Made by a program: the position numbers and the translations under genes. Shown here piece after piece: positions 39,201 through 47,325 of a stretch of DNA of 64,000 nucleotides. Source of the DNA: Hyphomonadaceae bacterium (GTDB lineage Bacteria > Pseudomonadota > Alphaproteobacteria > Caulobacterales > Hyphomonadaceae); contig JALHLU010000016.1 in NCBI GenBank assembly GCA_022844345.1, forward strand, positions 20,281 to 84,280, in the 5' to 3' direction. Positions within the stretch are counted from its first letter, which is position 1. Each line of letters opens with the position of its first letter. The notes beneath the pieces were generated by a model. It saw only the letters and a program-made list of their open reading frames with translations, made no database searches and was not told where the DNA came from.

Positions 39201-39323
39201 GAGACCCCGCCTGTCCTCCCCCTTTCAGGGGGAGGAACCCTGCAGCGCCAGCGCGCTTCAACGTGAGGCACGCTCTCTCAACAAGGCCGCTCCCCCTGAA
39301 AGGGGGAGGACAGGTGGGGTCTC
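39201..39323. repeat. Nested palindromic element, family 1, copy C (diverged arms)
   Basis: Arms begin GAGACCCC and contain CCTCCCCCTTTCAGGGGGAGG, which differs from copies A, B and D (CCGCCCCCTAAGAACGGGGCGG) but keeps the hairpin through paired changes. The interior matches copy A in the same orientation (CTTCAA, GTGAGG, TCTCTCAACA). It lies between divergent gene starts. Confidence 0.8.
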
Positions 39324-39440
39324 GCGCGGCGCCTACCGATGTGCCATTGGCGATCAAATCTCTCGCCTTGCCCCACGTCACCGTTTGACTGTGGCGCGCG
39401 ATCAGCCTTACCCCTGCAGCATTCGGGAGAGGGACTCATC

Positions 39441-40085
39441 ATGCGCATCGCATTCGCCATTTCAGCCATCGCCGCCCTTGCCGCCTGTGCGGTGGCGCCG
39501 ACCGAGCCGGTCGCCAGCATGGCTGCTCCGGCAGCGCCTGCTGCTGCGGCGGCGCCCAAGACGCTGGAGATCACCGAGGCGAGCTTCGGCTGCATTCGCG
39601 ACATGACTGCGGTGCGTGGCTTCTATGTCAGCAACCTGCTCGGCAATATCGACGCGACGGTCGCGGCGGCGAATGCCGGCGAAGGGGCGAAGTATCCGGT
39701 GGGTTCGGTTGTGCAGCTGGTGCCTGGCGAGGCGATGGTGAAGCATCCGGCAGGATACGACGCGGCGACCAACGACTGGGAGTTCTTCGAGCTGGACGTG
39801 AAGCCGGGCCAGCCGGCCAAGATCCGCGTGCGGGGCACGACTGAAGTGGTGAACCAGTTCGGCGGCAACTGCCTGTCCTGTCATGCACCGGCTGCGCAGA
39901 AGTGGGACATGATCTGCGAGCAGACGCATGGCTGCCTGCCGATCCCGATCACGCCGGTGATGTCGCGCGCGATCCAGAAGACCGATCCGCGCTGCGCGCC
40001 GACGGCGTTGGCCGACGACGAGAAGGCAGCGCTTGCGCAGTTGGCGGCGTTCCTCGGTGCGGCGCGGCCGGCGGCGGGGCAGTAA
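39441..40085 (+). CDS. Heme-binding lipoprotein, cytochrome P460-like
   Basis: A 214-residue lipoprotein (lipobox LAAC, Cys16) with an Ala/Pro-rich spacer. A region starting KYPVGSVVQLVPGEA and running to WEFFELDVKPG resembles the beta-sandwich of cytochrome P460-family proteins, and it is followed by a c-type heme site, CLSCH. Other cysteines occur (FGCIRD, MICEQTHGC, RCAP). P460 proteins oxidise small nitrogen compounds, but only the fold is suggested here. ATG 39441 is preferred because a GAGAGGG site precedes it and it creates the signal peptide. Confidence 0.72.
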   Translation: MRIAFAISAIAALAACAVAPTEPVASMAAPAAPAAAAAPKTLEITEASFGCIRDMTAVRGFYVSNLLGNIDATVAAANAGEGAKYPVGSVVQLVPGEAMVKHPAGYDAATNDWEFFELDVKPGQPAKIRVRGTTEVVNQFGGNCLSCHAPAAQKWDMICEQTHGCLPIPITPVMSRAIQKTDPRCAPTALADDEKAALAQLAAFLGAARPAAGQ

Positions 40086-40169
40086 CCGGGGAGACCCTGC
40101 GCCCACCTGACCGCTTGCCAGACGTGCCCGGATCGCGCCTAAAGGCGGCGGTGCAGCAAGGGGTCTGGC

Positions 40170-41828
40170 ATGCGTAACGGGTTTGTGTCGGCTGGTTTGC
40201 TGATCGCGCTGGCGGGCTGTGTGGCGGCGCCTTCGCCTGTCGCCGTGAGCGCTTCGCCGGTGCGGATCAACCTGCTGGCCATCAACGATTTTCACGGCAA
40301 TCTCGATCCGCCCTCGGGCGGGGCGCGGATGTTCAATCCGGCCAATCCGGGCAAGTGGGACACTACCCCCGCGGGCGGTGCGCCGCGCCTTGCCACGGCA
40401 GTGAAACAGCTGAGCGAGCGGCCCAACACGATCATGGTGGCGGCAGGCGACCTGATCGGCGCTTCGCCCCTGTTGTCGAGCCTGTTCCATGACGAGCCGA
40501 CGATCGAGGCGCTGTCGAAGATGGGCCTCGCCATAACGTCGGTGGGCAACCACGAATTTGACGAGGGCTGGCAGGAGCTGCGGCGGATGCAGGAGGGCGG
40601 CTGCCATCCGGTGGACGGCTGCAAGGGGCCGCGGCCATTCGCGGGCGCAGACTTCGACTATCTCGCGGCGTCGACCTATCTCGACAGCGGCGAGACGCTG
40701 TTCCCGGCCTATGCCGTGCGCGCGTTCGATGGCGTGAAGGTGGCCTTCATCGGGCTCACGCTGGAGGGCACGCCGGAGATCATCACGCCGGCGGCGCGTG
40801 TGGGGCTATCGTTCAAGGACGAGGCCGAGACGGTAAATGCGCTGGTGCCGAAAATCCAGGCGGAAGGGATCGAGGCGATCGTCGTGCTGATCCATGAGGG
40901 CGGCAGGGAGGGCGCGGGCCTGGACGATTGCCACGGCCTGTCGGGCGCCATCGCGGAGATCGTGCCGAAGTTCGACGATGCGGTGGACGTTGTGGTGACG
41001 GGCCACACCAATGGCATCTATATCTGCACGGTTGACGGCAAGCTGGTGACCAGCGCCGGCGCGTATGGCACGCGCCTCACCGACATTTCGATACTGATCG
41101 ATCCAGTGACCCGCGACGTTATCGGCAAGAGCGCGCGCGACGTCGTGATCACGCTTGATGGCTATGCGGAAGACGCCGAGCAGGTGGCGCTGATCAGCGA
41201 ATACCGCAGCCAGGCCGAGCCGCTGATGAACCGCGCCGTGGGCACGATCACCGAAACGATCACGCGATCCGGCGGGGGCGCGGGCGAGAGCGCGCTGGGC
41301 GGCGTCATCGCGGACGCCATGCTGGAAGCGGCGCGCATGCAGGAGCCCGGCGTGCAGATCGCCTTCATGAACCCGGGCGGCGTGCGCGCGGACCTGCCCT
41401 TCAAGGACGGCGGCAAGGTGACATATGCCGACATCTTTGCGGTGCAGCCCTTCGGCAACGACATTGTCGCGATGACGCTGACGGGGGCGGAGATCGAGCG
41501 CGTGCTGCGCGAGCAATACCAAGTGAACGGCAACAAAATCCTGCAGGTGTCGCAGGGCTTCACCTTCACCTGGCGCCAGGCGCCGGGCCAGCCGATCGAG
41601 ATCGTGGCGGGATCAGTGAAGCTGAATGGCGAGGCGCTGGTTGCGGGGCAGACCTATCGCATCGCGACCAACAACTTCCTCGCGGGCGGCGGCGATGGGT
41701 TCGCCACCTTCACTGCGGGGGCAAACCGCGCCGTACTGGGCAGCGATATCGAGGCGCTCGAGGATTACATGGCAGCGCACTCGCCCGTCGCGCCGGGCGC
41801 GCGGGACCGGGTGATGCGGGTGGACTAA
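40170..41828 (+). CDS. 5'-nucleotidase/metallophosphatase (UshA/YfkN family), lipoprotein
   Basis: An exported enzyme that releases phosphate from nucleotides. Lipobox LAGC; 552 residues. The metallophosphoesterase domain has LLAINDFHGNLDP, VAAGDLIGASP, GNHEFDEGW and VVTGHTNG; the C-terminal nucleotide-recognition domain has NPGGVRADLPF and ATNNFLAGGGDGFATF. This is the standard two-domain layout. It converges with the DJ-1 gene, and the two stop codons overlap within CTAA. Confidence 0.92.
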   Translation: MRNGFVSAGLLIALAGCVAAPSPVAVSASPVRINLLAINDFHGNLDPPSGGARMFNPANPGKWDTTPAGGAPRLATAVKQLSERPNTIMVAAGDLIGASPLLSSLFHDEPTIEALSKMGLAITSVGNHEFDEGWQELRRMQEGGCHPVDGCKGPRPFAGADFDYLAASTYLDSGETLFPAYAVRAFDGVKVAFIGLTLEGTPEIITPAARVGLSFKDEAETVNALVPKIQAEGIEAIVVLIHEGGREGAGLDDCHGLSGAIAEIVPKFDDAVDVVVTGHTNGIYICTVDGKLVTSAGAYGTRLTDISILIDPVTRDVIGKSARDVVITLDGYAEDAEQVALISEYRSQAEPLMNRAVGTITETITRSGGGAGESALGGVIADAMLEAARMQEPGVQIAFMNPGGVRADLPFKDGGKVTYADIFAVQPFGNDIVAMTLTGAEIERVLREQYQVNGNKILQVSQGFTFTWRQAPGQPIEIVAGSVKLNGEALVAGQTYRIATNNFLAGGGDGFATFTAGANRAVLGSDIEALEDYMAAHSPVAPGARDRVMRVD

Positions 41829-42520
41829 CCCAACATCATCGCCGACGCCTTGCGGGCTTCTTCGGTGCGCTGTTCCATCATCTTTGCGCGGACTGTGTCG
41901 AAGCGCGCGCGGATGTCGGCCGAGGCGGTTGAGGGGTGGCCGCTGTCGAACGGGGGCGCAGGTGCGTATTCGAGGCCGAGCTGGACTGTTCTTGCGAAAT
42001 CGTCACCGGCGACCTCGGCCAGCACGGTGAAGGCGAAGTCGATGCCGGCGGTGACGCCGCCGCCGGTGATGATGTTGCCGTCACGCGCGACGCGGGCGGG
42101 ATCATGCGTGGCGCCGAAGAGTTCCAGCAGGTGGGCCCACGCCCAGTGGCAGGCCGCGCGCCTGCCCTTCAGCAAACCCGCCGCGCCGAGGATGAGCGAG
42201 CCTGTGCAGACCGACGTGATGTAGCGCGAGCCAAGCGCGAGACGGCGGATGTTGCTGATGAACGCGAGGTCCTGCGCCACTTGCGTTGCGCCGACGCCGC
42301 CGGGGACGCAGATGAGGTCGCATGCGTCGACGTCTGCGATCCTCACTGTGTCGGCGAAGACGAGACCATCGCCGGGGACATTCCCGCCAGCAGGGCTGGC
42401 CACGATCGTCTGCGAGTTGGGCAGGCGGCTGAGCACCTGGTGCGGACCCGTGAAGTCCAGGTGCGTCATGCCCGGCCAGATGGCGAAAACGGTCGTGAAG
42501 GATGGCTGTTGTGTCGTCAT
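41825..42520 (-). CDS. DJ-1/PfpI family protein (isonitrile hydratase-like)
   Basis: A 231-residue cytoplasmic DJ-1-fold protein with the nucleophile elbow in YITSVCTGSLILGAAG, preceded by LICVPGGVGATQV. This branch includes isonitrile hydratase, but the substrate here is not known. It is transcribed away from a GlxA-type regulator that has the same fold in its N-terminal domain; the 93-bp region between them probably holds both promoters. Confidence 0.88.
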   Translation of the reverse strand: MTTQQPSFTTVFAIWPGMTHLDFTGPHQVLSRLPNSQTIVASPAGGNVPGDGLVFADTVRIADVDACDLICVPGGVGATQVAQDLAFISNIRRLALGSRYITSVCTGSLILGAAGLLKGRRAACHWAWAHLLELFGATHDPARVARDGNIITGGGVTAGIDFAFTVLAEVAGDDFARTVQLGLEYAPAPPFDSGHPSTASADIRARFDTVRAKMMEQRTEEARKASAMMLG

Positions 42521-42613
42521 GGGGAAGAACCTCGTCTTGACGGCTGGAGATTGCCCGAACTAGGGTTTGGCGGAAATGACAATGTTCCCGCTTTTTCTGC
42601 CAGAAGCCCGGTG

Positions 42614-43576
42614 ATGGCCCGCCCAGTGAAGCCGCGCCGCGTTGGCGTGCTGATCTTTGAGGATTTCCAGCTGCTGGATGCGGCGGGACCGATATCCGCT
42701 TTCGAGATGCCGATGCGGGGCCTCAGCCCGCCGCCCTATGCCCTGCAGCTGATCGCGCCGGTTGCGGGGCCCGTGCGCTCCTCGTCGGGCGCTGTGCTGC
42801 TGGCCGAGGCGATGCCGCGTCAGCCGGCCTATGACACGCTGATCATCTCGGGCGGCTCGGGCACGCGGGCGGCGATGATGGACCCGAAGGTGCAGGCGTT
42901 CGTGCGGGCGGCGGTGAAGTCGGCGCGGCGGGTGGCGTCTGTGTGCTCGGGCGCGTACGTGCTGGCGCAGGCGGGGGTGCTGGACGGCAAGCGCTGCACG
43001 ACGCACTGGCGGCGGACGCCGGATTTTCGGGAGCGTTATCCGGCCGCCCTGCTGGAGCCGGATCGCATCTACACGCGCGACGGGAAGATCTGGACGTCGG
43101 CGGGGATCACGGCGGGGATCGACCTGGCGCTGGCGCTGATCGCGGACGATCTGGGTGAGGACGTGGCCCGCAAGGCGGCGCAGGAGCTGGTGGTCTATCA
43201 TCGCAGGCCGGGCGGGCAGTCGCAGTTCTCCGCCCTGCTGGACATCGAGCGGACGGAGGGGCGGTTCACGCAGTTGCTGGGCTGGGCGCGGGAGCGGCTG
43301 GGCGATGAGCTGACGGTGGAGGCGCTGGCGGGGCGCGCCAATATGAGCCCGCGGAACTTTGCCCGCGCCTTCACGGCCGAAACGGGCGTTACGCCGGCCA
43401 AGGCGGTGGAGCGGATGCGGCTGGAGGCGGCGCGGGAACGCGTGGAGCATTCGGCCGAGCCGATCGAGTGCGTGGCGCGGGATGTGGGATTTGGCGATCC
43501 GGAGCGGATGCGGCGGGCGTTCGTGCGCGCGTTCGGACAGCCGCCGCAGGCGTTGCGCCGTCTGGCGCGTGTGTAG
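42614..43576 (+). CDS. GlxA-family transcriptional regulator (DJ-1 and AraC domains)
   Basis: A 320-residue regulator: an N-terminal DJ-1/PfpI-like sensor domain (RVGVLIFEDFQLLDAAGP, LIISGGSG, ASVCSGAYVLAQAG) and a C-terminal AraC-type helix-turn-helix pair (LAGRANMSPRNFARAFTAETGVTPAKAV, then IECVARDVGFGDPERMRRAFVRAFGQPP). It is divergent from the DJ-1 enzyme gene and probably controls it. GTG 42611 is an alternative start. Confidence 0.92.
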   Translation: MARPVKPRRVGVLIFEDFQLLDAAGPISAFEMPMRGLSPPPYALQLIAPVAGPVRSSSGAVLLAEAMPRQPAYDTLIISGGSGTRAAMMDPKVQAFVRAAVKSARRVASVCSGAYVLAQAGVLDGKRCTTHWRRTPDFRERYPAALLEPDRIYTRDGKIWTSAGITAGIDLALALIADDLGEDVARKAAQELVVYHRRPGGQSQFSALLDIERTEGRFTQLLGWARERLGDELTVEALAGRANMSPRNFARAFTAETGVTPAKAVERMRLEAARERVEHSAEPIECVARDVGFGDPERMRRAFVRAFGQPPQALRRLARV

Positions 43577-43582
43577 ACCTGA

Positions 43583-43777
43583 TCAGCCTGCTTCGCGGTA
43601 ACGCTGGATACGGGCGTCGAGTTCGGCGAGGCGGTTGCGCCAGACCACCAGTTCGCGGGCGGAGAGACCGCCCTGTGCTGGTGGGACGGGTTCCAGCGAG
43701 GCGAGTTCAGTCGCCAGCCGCTCGCGCCGTTCGCGGAGCATGGTGAGGGTCTGAGTGCGGGTATCGTGTTCGCGCAT
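43583..43777 (-). CDS. Small coiled-coil protein, hypothetical
   Basis: Not recognised. A 64-residue, highly charged helical protein (TLTMLRERRERLATELASLEP, then RELVVWRNRLAELDARIQRYREAG) that looks like a short antiparallel coiled coil. It lies downstream of feoB, where FeoC sits in other bacteria, but shows no winged helix. The ribosome site is poor and the start may be the later ATG at MLRERRE. Confidence 0.5.
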   Translation of the reverse strand: MREHDTRTQTLTMLRERRERLATELASLEPVPPAQGGLSARELVVWRNRLAELDARIQRYREAG

Positions 43778-43902
43778 TCTGAAGAAATAGGAAGCATGAG
43801 CGGGAAGACGAGTCGACTCTCGTATGCGGCGAGAGGTGATCACAATTTCTGTCCGAGGTACGGGCAGGTGTGGTTCTGACGCCAGAGGGACGGCGGCCAG
43901 GG

Positions 43903-45762
43903 TCAGCCCGGTGCAGGGGTGGCGCCCAGCCCTGCTGCACTGGCGATCTGGAAGGTGAGCATGGCGGCGGCGTAGGCGAGGCCCACCAGGTAGAAGAACA
44001 TGAACCCCGTCCAGCGCCAGGAGTTGGTCTCCCGGCGGACAGTGGCCAAGGTGGCGAAACACTGGGGCGCGTAGACATACCAGGCGAGGAAGGCCAGAGC
44101 CATGGCGAGGGTCCAGTCAGCCTGGAGCGCCGCGAGGACGCCGGCTTCGTTCTCTTCCCCGCCCTGAACGGCATAGATCGTGGCCAGGCCGCCGACGGCG
44201 ACTTCGCGGGCGGCCATGCCGGGAACCAGCGCGATCACCATGGCGAGGTTGAAGCCCGTGGGGCCGAACAGCGGCATCAGGATGTTGCCGATCATGCCCG
44301 CGAAACTGGCGCCCAGCTCGGGCGCGGTTCCTTCCGGCGTCTGCGGGAAGGTGACCAGGAACCAGAGCAGGACGGAAGTGGCGAAGATGATGGTGCCGGC
44401 ACGCTTGAGGAAGGCCCAGGCCTTGTCGGCGAGGCCGAGGAAGTAGTCGCGGGCGACGGGCAGCTTGTAGGTGGGGAGTTCCATGACCAGGGGCTGGGTG
44501 GTGCCCTTGGTTGCGGTGCGCTTCAGGAGGAACGCAACCCCGATCGCACTGACGATGCCGGCCATGTAGAGCCCGAACATCACCAGACCCTGCAGGTTGA
44601 ACGGCCCGACGAGGGTTTCGGGGATGAAGGCCGCGATCAGCAGGGTGTAGACCGGCAGGCGGGCCGAGCAGGTCATCAGCGGGGCGACCATGATGGTGGT
44701 GAGGCGGTCGCGCTCATTGTCGATGGTGCGGGCGGCCATGATGCCGGGAATGGCGCAGGCGAAGCTGGAGAGCAGCGGGATGAAGGCGCGGCCGTTGAGG
44801 CCGACGCGCAGCATGAGTTCATCCATCAGGAAGGCGGCGCGAGCCATGTAGCCCGAGGCTTCGAGGAACAGGATGAAGGCGAACAGGATCACGATCTGCG
44901 GCAGGAAGACGATGACCGAGCCGACGCCGGCGATCATGCCATCCACCACCAGGGAGCGCAGGAGATCGTTCTGGATGCCTGCCCCGGCCAGATCGCCGAG
45001 CCAGCCGACGCCGGCTTCGATGCCGTCCATCACCGGGGTGGCCCAGGCAAAGACCGCCTGGAACATCACGAACAGGACGCCGAACAGGACCAGCAACCCG
45101 GCGACAGGGTTCAGCAGAACTGCATCGAGCTGGCGGGTGAACCGGTTCATGGCTGGCTCGCTGATCGTCTCGGTGGCGATGCGGCGGGCTTCGCGCTGGA
45201 GCGCGCGCAGGTCGTACAGGGGCTCTCCGGCGGCGGCGGGTCTGGCGGAAGCGAGCACGGCGTCGATCTCGGCGACCAGAGCCTCGCGGCCGGCCTTGCG
45301 GGTGGCTCGGGTGGCGACCACGGGCGCGCCGAGCAACGCGGAGAGTTTCGGTATGTCGATCTTCACGCCGTCCCGTTCGGCAAGGTCGATCATGTTGAGA
45401 GCGACGATCACGGGCAGGCCAAGCGACTTCATCTGCAGAATGGTGTGCAGGTGGGTGCGCAGGTTGGCGGCGTCGGCGACGAGGATGAGGGCGTCCGGCG
45501 CAGGTTCGCCGCGCTTGCCCTGGATCGATTCCACCGCCACGCGCTCGTCGATCGAACGGGCCTCAAGGCCATAGATGCCAGGCAGGTCGACCAGCGTGAC
45601 GCTGGCGCCGCCGGGCGTGTCGAAACGGCCGAGCCGGGTTTCGACCGTGGTGCCCGCATAGTTCGCGGTCTTGGCAAGACCGCCCGTCAAGCCATTGAAA
45701 AGCGTGGTCTTGCCGCTGTTGGGCGCGCCAACCAGAGCGAGGCGAATGCTGGCCGTGGTCAC
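43903..45762 (-). CDS. feoB: Ferrous iron transport protein B
   Basis: The inner-membrane Fe(II) permease. The N-terminal G-domain has G1 (GAPNSGKTT), the switch threonines (YAGTTVE), G3 (DLPGIYGL) and G4 (ALNMIDLAE). The membrane part has the two Gate regions (ACAIPGIMAARTI and the CSARLPVYTLL area, then LVPGMAAREVAVG). At 619 residues it is the short form that lacks the long C-terminal part of E. coli FeoB. It starts with GTG directly after the feoA stop codon, with no gap. Confidence 0.95.
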   Translation of the reverse strand: MTTASIRLALVGAPNSGKTTLFNGLTGGLAKTANYAGTTVETRLGRFDTPGGASVTLVDLPGIYGLEARSIDERVAVESIQGKRGEPAPDALILVADAANLRTHLHTILQMKSLGLPVIVALNMIDLAERDGVKIDIPKLSALLGAPVVATRATRKAGREALVAEIDAVLASARPAAAGEPLYDLRALQREARRIATETISEPAMNRFTRQLDAVLLNPVAGLLVLFGVLFVMFQAVFAWATPVMDGIEAGVGWLGDLAGAGIQNDLLRSLVVDGMIAGVGSVIVFLPQIVILFAFILFLEASGYMARAAFLMDELMLRVGLNGRAFIPLLSSFACAIPGIMAARTIDNERDRLTTIMVAPLMTCSARLPVYTLLIAAFIPETLVGPFNLQGLVMFGLYMAGIVSAIGVAFLLKRTATKGTTQPLVMELPTYKLPVARDYFLGLADKAWAFLKRAGTIIFATSVLLWFLVTFPQTPEGTAPELGASFAGMIGNILMPLFGPTGFNLAMVIALVPGMAAREVAVGGLATIYAVQGGEENEAGVLAALQADWTLAMALAFLAWYVYAPQCFATLATVRRETNSWRWTGFMFFYLVGLAYAAAMLTFQIASAAGLGATPAPG

Positions 45763-46014
45763 CTATGCCTGCTCCACCAGAACGAGAGCGGCTTCGGCCT
45801 TGCGCAGGGCGACCATGGTGCGGTTGAGGCGGAAGGACAGCGGCACGCCGCCAAGCCAGCCCTTCGCGAGAAGTTCCACCTCGTCGCCCTCGGCAAAGCC
45901 GACTTCGCGCAGCTTGGCGACGAGTTGCGGGTCACCCTCGCCGAACCCCGCCACGCGCGCGACACAGCCGCGGCGGAGGGTGTCCATGCGAATGATCGAG
46001 CGGGCGTTGTCCAT
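45763..46014 (-). CDS. feoA: Ferrous iron transport protein A
   Basis: A small SH3-like cytoplasmic protein (83 residues) that supports FeoB. It has RRGCVARVAGFGEGDPQLVAKLREVGFAEG and the closing LSFRLNRTMVALRKAEAALVLVE of FeoA. ATG 46014 is chosen because AGGA lies 6 bp before it and a Fur-box-like palindrome ends 14 bp upstream; a longer frame to 46248 would run through that site and through palindromic element D. Confidence 0.93.
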   Translation of the reverse strand: MDNARSIIRMDTLRRGCVARVAGFGEGDPQLVAKLREVGFAEGDEVELLAKGWLGGVPLSFRLNRTMVALRKAEAALVLVEQA

Positions 46015-46027
46015 GACGTCCTGGGAA

Positions 46028-46042
46028 TGAGAATTGTTCTCA
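46028..46042 (-). promoter_or_regulatory. Fur-box-like palindrome before feoA
   Basis: TGAGAAT-T-GTTCTCA on the plus strand: a 7-1-7 inverted repeat close to the Fur/Fur-like consensus (TGATAATNATTATCA core). It lies 14-28 bp before the feoA ATG, so iron repression of feoAB is likely. Confidence 0.7.
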
Positions 46043-46166
46043 ATACCAAGGCTGGGCCGTTGGGCAAGGGAATTCAGCGCGCCGGGACGCAGTGTCGCCG
46101 GTGACCGGCGCACGAGATCGGCGGGGGAGTCTGGGCGACAAGCGAGGGAGTGGCTGGTGCGGAAAC

Positions 46167-46289
46167 AGACCCCCACCTGTCCGCCCCCTGAGAACGGGGC
46201 GCGACCCTGTTGGGCGAGCTTACCCCGTTTTGAAGGACGGCAGTCCAAGCAAGTTCCGCCCCGTTCTCAGGGGGCGGACAGATGGGTCT
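46167..46289. repeat. Nested palindromic element, family 1, copy D
   Basis: Left arm as in copy A with G for A in the loop (CCCCCTGAGAACGGGG) and the same change on the other arm; the outermost right arm has lost a few bases (CAGATGGGTCT). The interior, read inverted, matches copy A at CTTCAAA and GGGGTAAG. It lies between feoA and the HlyD gene. Confidence 0.82.
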
Positions 46290-46327
46290 CTATCGGCAGG
46301 CAATGATGGCCCGACGGAGCACGAAAC

Positions 46328-47308
46328 TCAGTTCGCGGCGGTCGTCGTCGCGGTGGCGGCGGCAGGGGAAGCAGCGGGCGATTCGCCAGTCTTCAGGAAT
46401 TTCACCAGGACGCGCTGGCCGACCAGAACGGGGGCCGACTCGGCGTTGACCACGACCTCGACAACGCGCTCGTCGGCGCGCTCGCTGGGGTCGTCGGAGC
46501 GGAGCTTGCGGGCGCCCATGACGCCGGCGATGCGGATGACTTCGCCGGTGTAGGTGGAGGACTGGTCGGACTCCGGCACGATCTCGACCTTCTGGCCAAC
46601 CTTCACTTGCGTGATCGAGCGCTCCTCGACTTCGGCGCGGACGATGCGCATGGCGTCGGGCTGTAGCTGGAACATCGAGGTGACGCTGAAGGTGGAGGCG
46701 CCCGAGCCCGGATTGGCGTAGCGGCGCACGATGATGCCGTCGGCAGGCGCGCGGATGATGTGGAGTTCGACCTGGTAGTTCGCCTCGGCCAGTTGGGCGC
46801 GGACGAGGGCGATCGAGGAGCGTTGTGCGGCGACCTGGGCGTGGAGCTGCTTGGTGCGATCCTGCGCCTGTTCGTAGGCCTGGGTGGAGGCGGCGTCTTC
46901 TTCCGTAAGGCGCTTGAGACGCGCCTCCTCGCGGATGGCGGCCTCGAGCTGGACTTCGAGGATGGGGAGCTGGGCTTCAGCCTGCTGCAGCTGGGCCGCG
47001 ACACGGTTGCGGGAGAGGCGCGAGTCGTCGTCTTCCTGAAGGGCCAGGACCTGGCCGGAGACGACCTTGTCGCCTTCCTGCACCATCACCTCCTTGACGA
47101 TACCCGGCGCACGCGCGGCGACGTCCACGAGGCCGCCCTCGATATCCACCTTGCCGGCGGAGATAGTTGAGTAGGGCGAATGTGGTGCGGCGGCGTCATT
47201 TGCACGGCGGCCGCCAGCCTCGGACGCCGCATCCACCGGCGGACCGCCGCAGGCAGACAGCGCAAGCATGACTGTCGAAGCGACGAGGAGGAAAGGGAGG
47301 CGTTTCAT
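46328..47308 (-). CDS. HlyD-family membrane fusion lipoprotein (exporter adaptor)
   Basis: The periplasmic adaptor of an ABC exporter, 326 residues, with a lipoprotein signal (LSACGG). The lipoyl-like half-motifs flank a long coiled coil: AARAPGIVKEVMVQEGDKV, then helices rich in Gln/Ala/Glu (about 105-190), then IIRAPADGIIVRRYANPG, and the beta-barrel domain (ITQVKVGQKVEIVPE). It is the last gene of a three-gene operon with an ABC ATPase and an FtsX-type permease, as in DevBCA/MacAB-like systems. Confidence 0.88.
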   Translation of the reverse strand: MKRLPFLLVASTVMLALSACGGPPVDAASEAGGRRANDAAAPHSPYSTISAGKVDIEGGLVDVAARAPGIVKEVMVQEGDKVVSGQVLALQEDDDSRLSRNRVAAQLQQAEAQLPILEVQLEAAIREEARLKRLTEEDAASTQAYEQAQDRTKQLHAQVAAQRSSIALVRAQLAEANYQVELHIIRAPADGIIVRRYANPGSGASTFSVTSMFQLQPDAMRIVRAEVEERSITQVKVGQKVEIVPESDQSSTYTGEVIRIAGVMGARKLRSDDPSERADERVVEVVVNAESAPVLVGQRVLVKFLKTGESPAASPAAATATTTAAN

Positions 47309-47325
47309 GACGGTTATCCGTTCTC

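Noticed and set aside
43870..46104. A 744-codon open frame opposite feoAB
   Set aside because: Antisense shadow of feoB; low-complexity Gly/Glu/His/Arg composition and no recognised domain.
46015..46248. Upstream extension of the feoA frame
   Set aside because: It runs through palindromic element D and the Fur-box-like site; FeoA homology starts after ATG 46014.
32144..46289. CRISPR array made of the repeated palindromic elements
   Set aside because: Copies are kilobases apart, with inverted orientations and no regular spacers; no cas gene is present.
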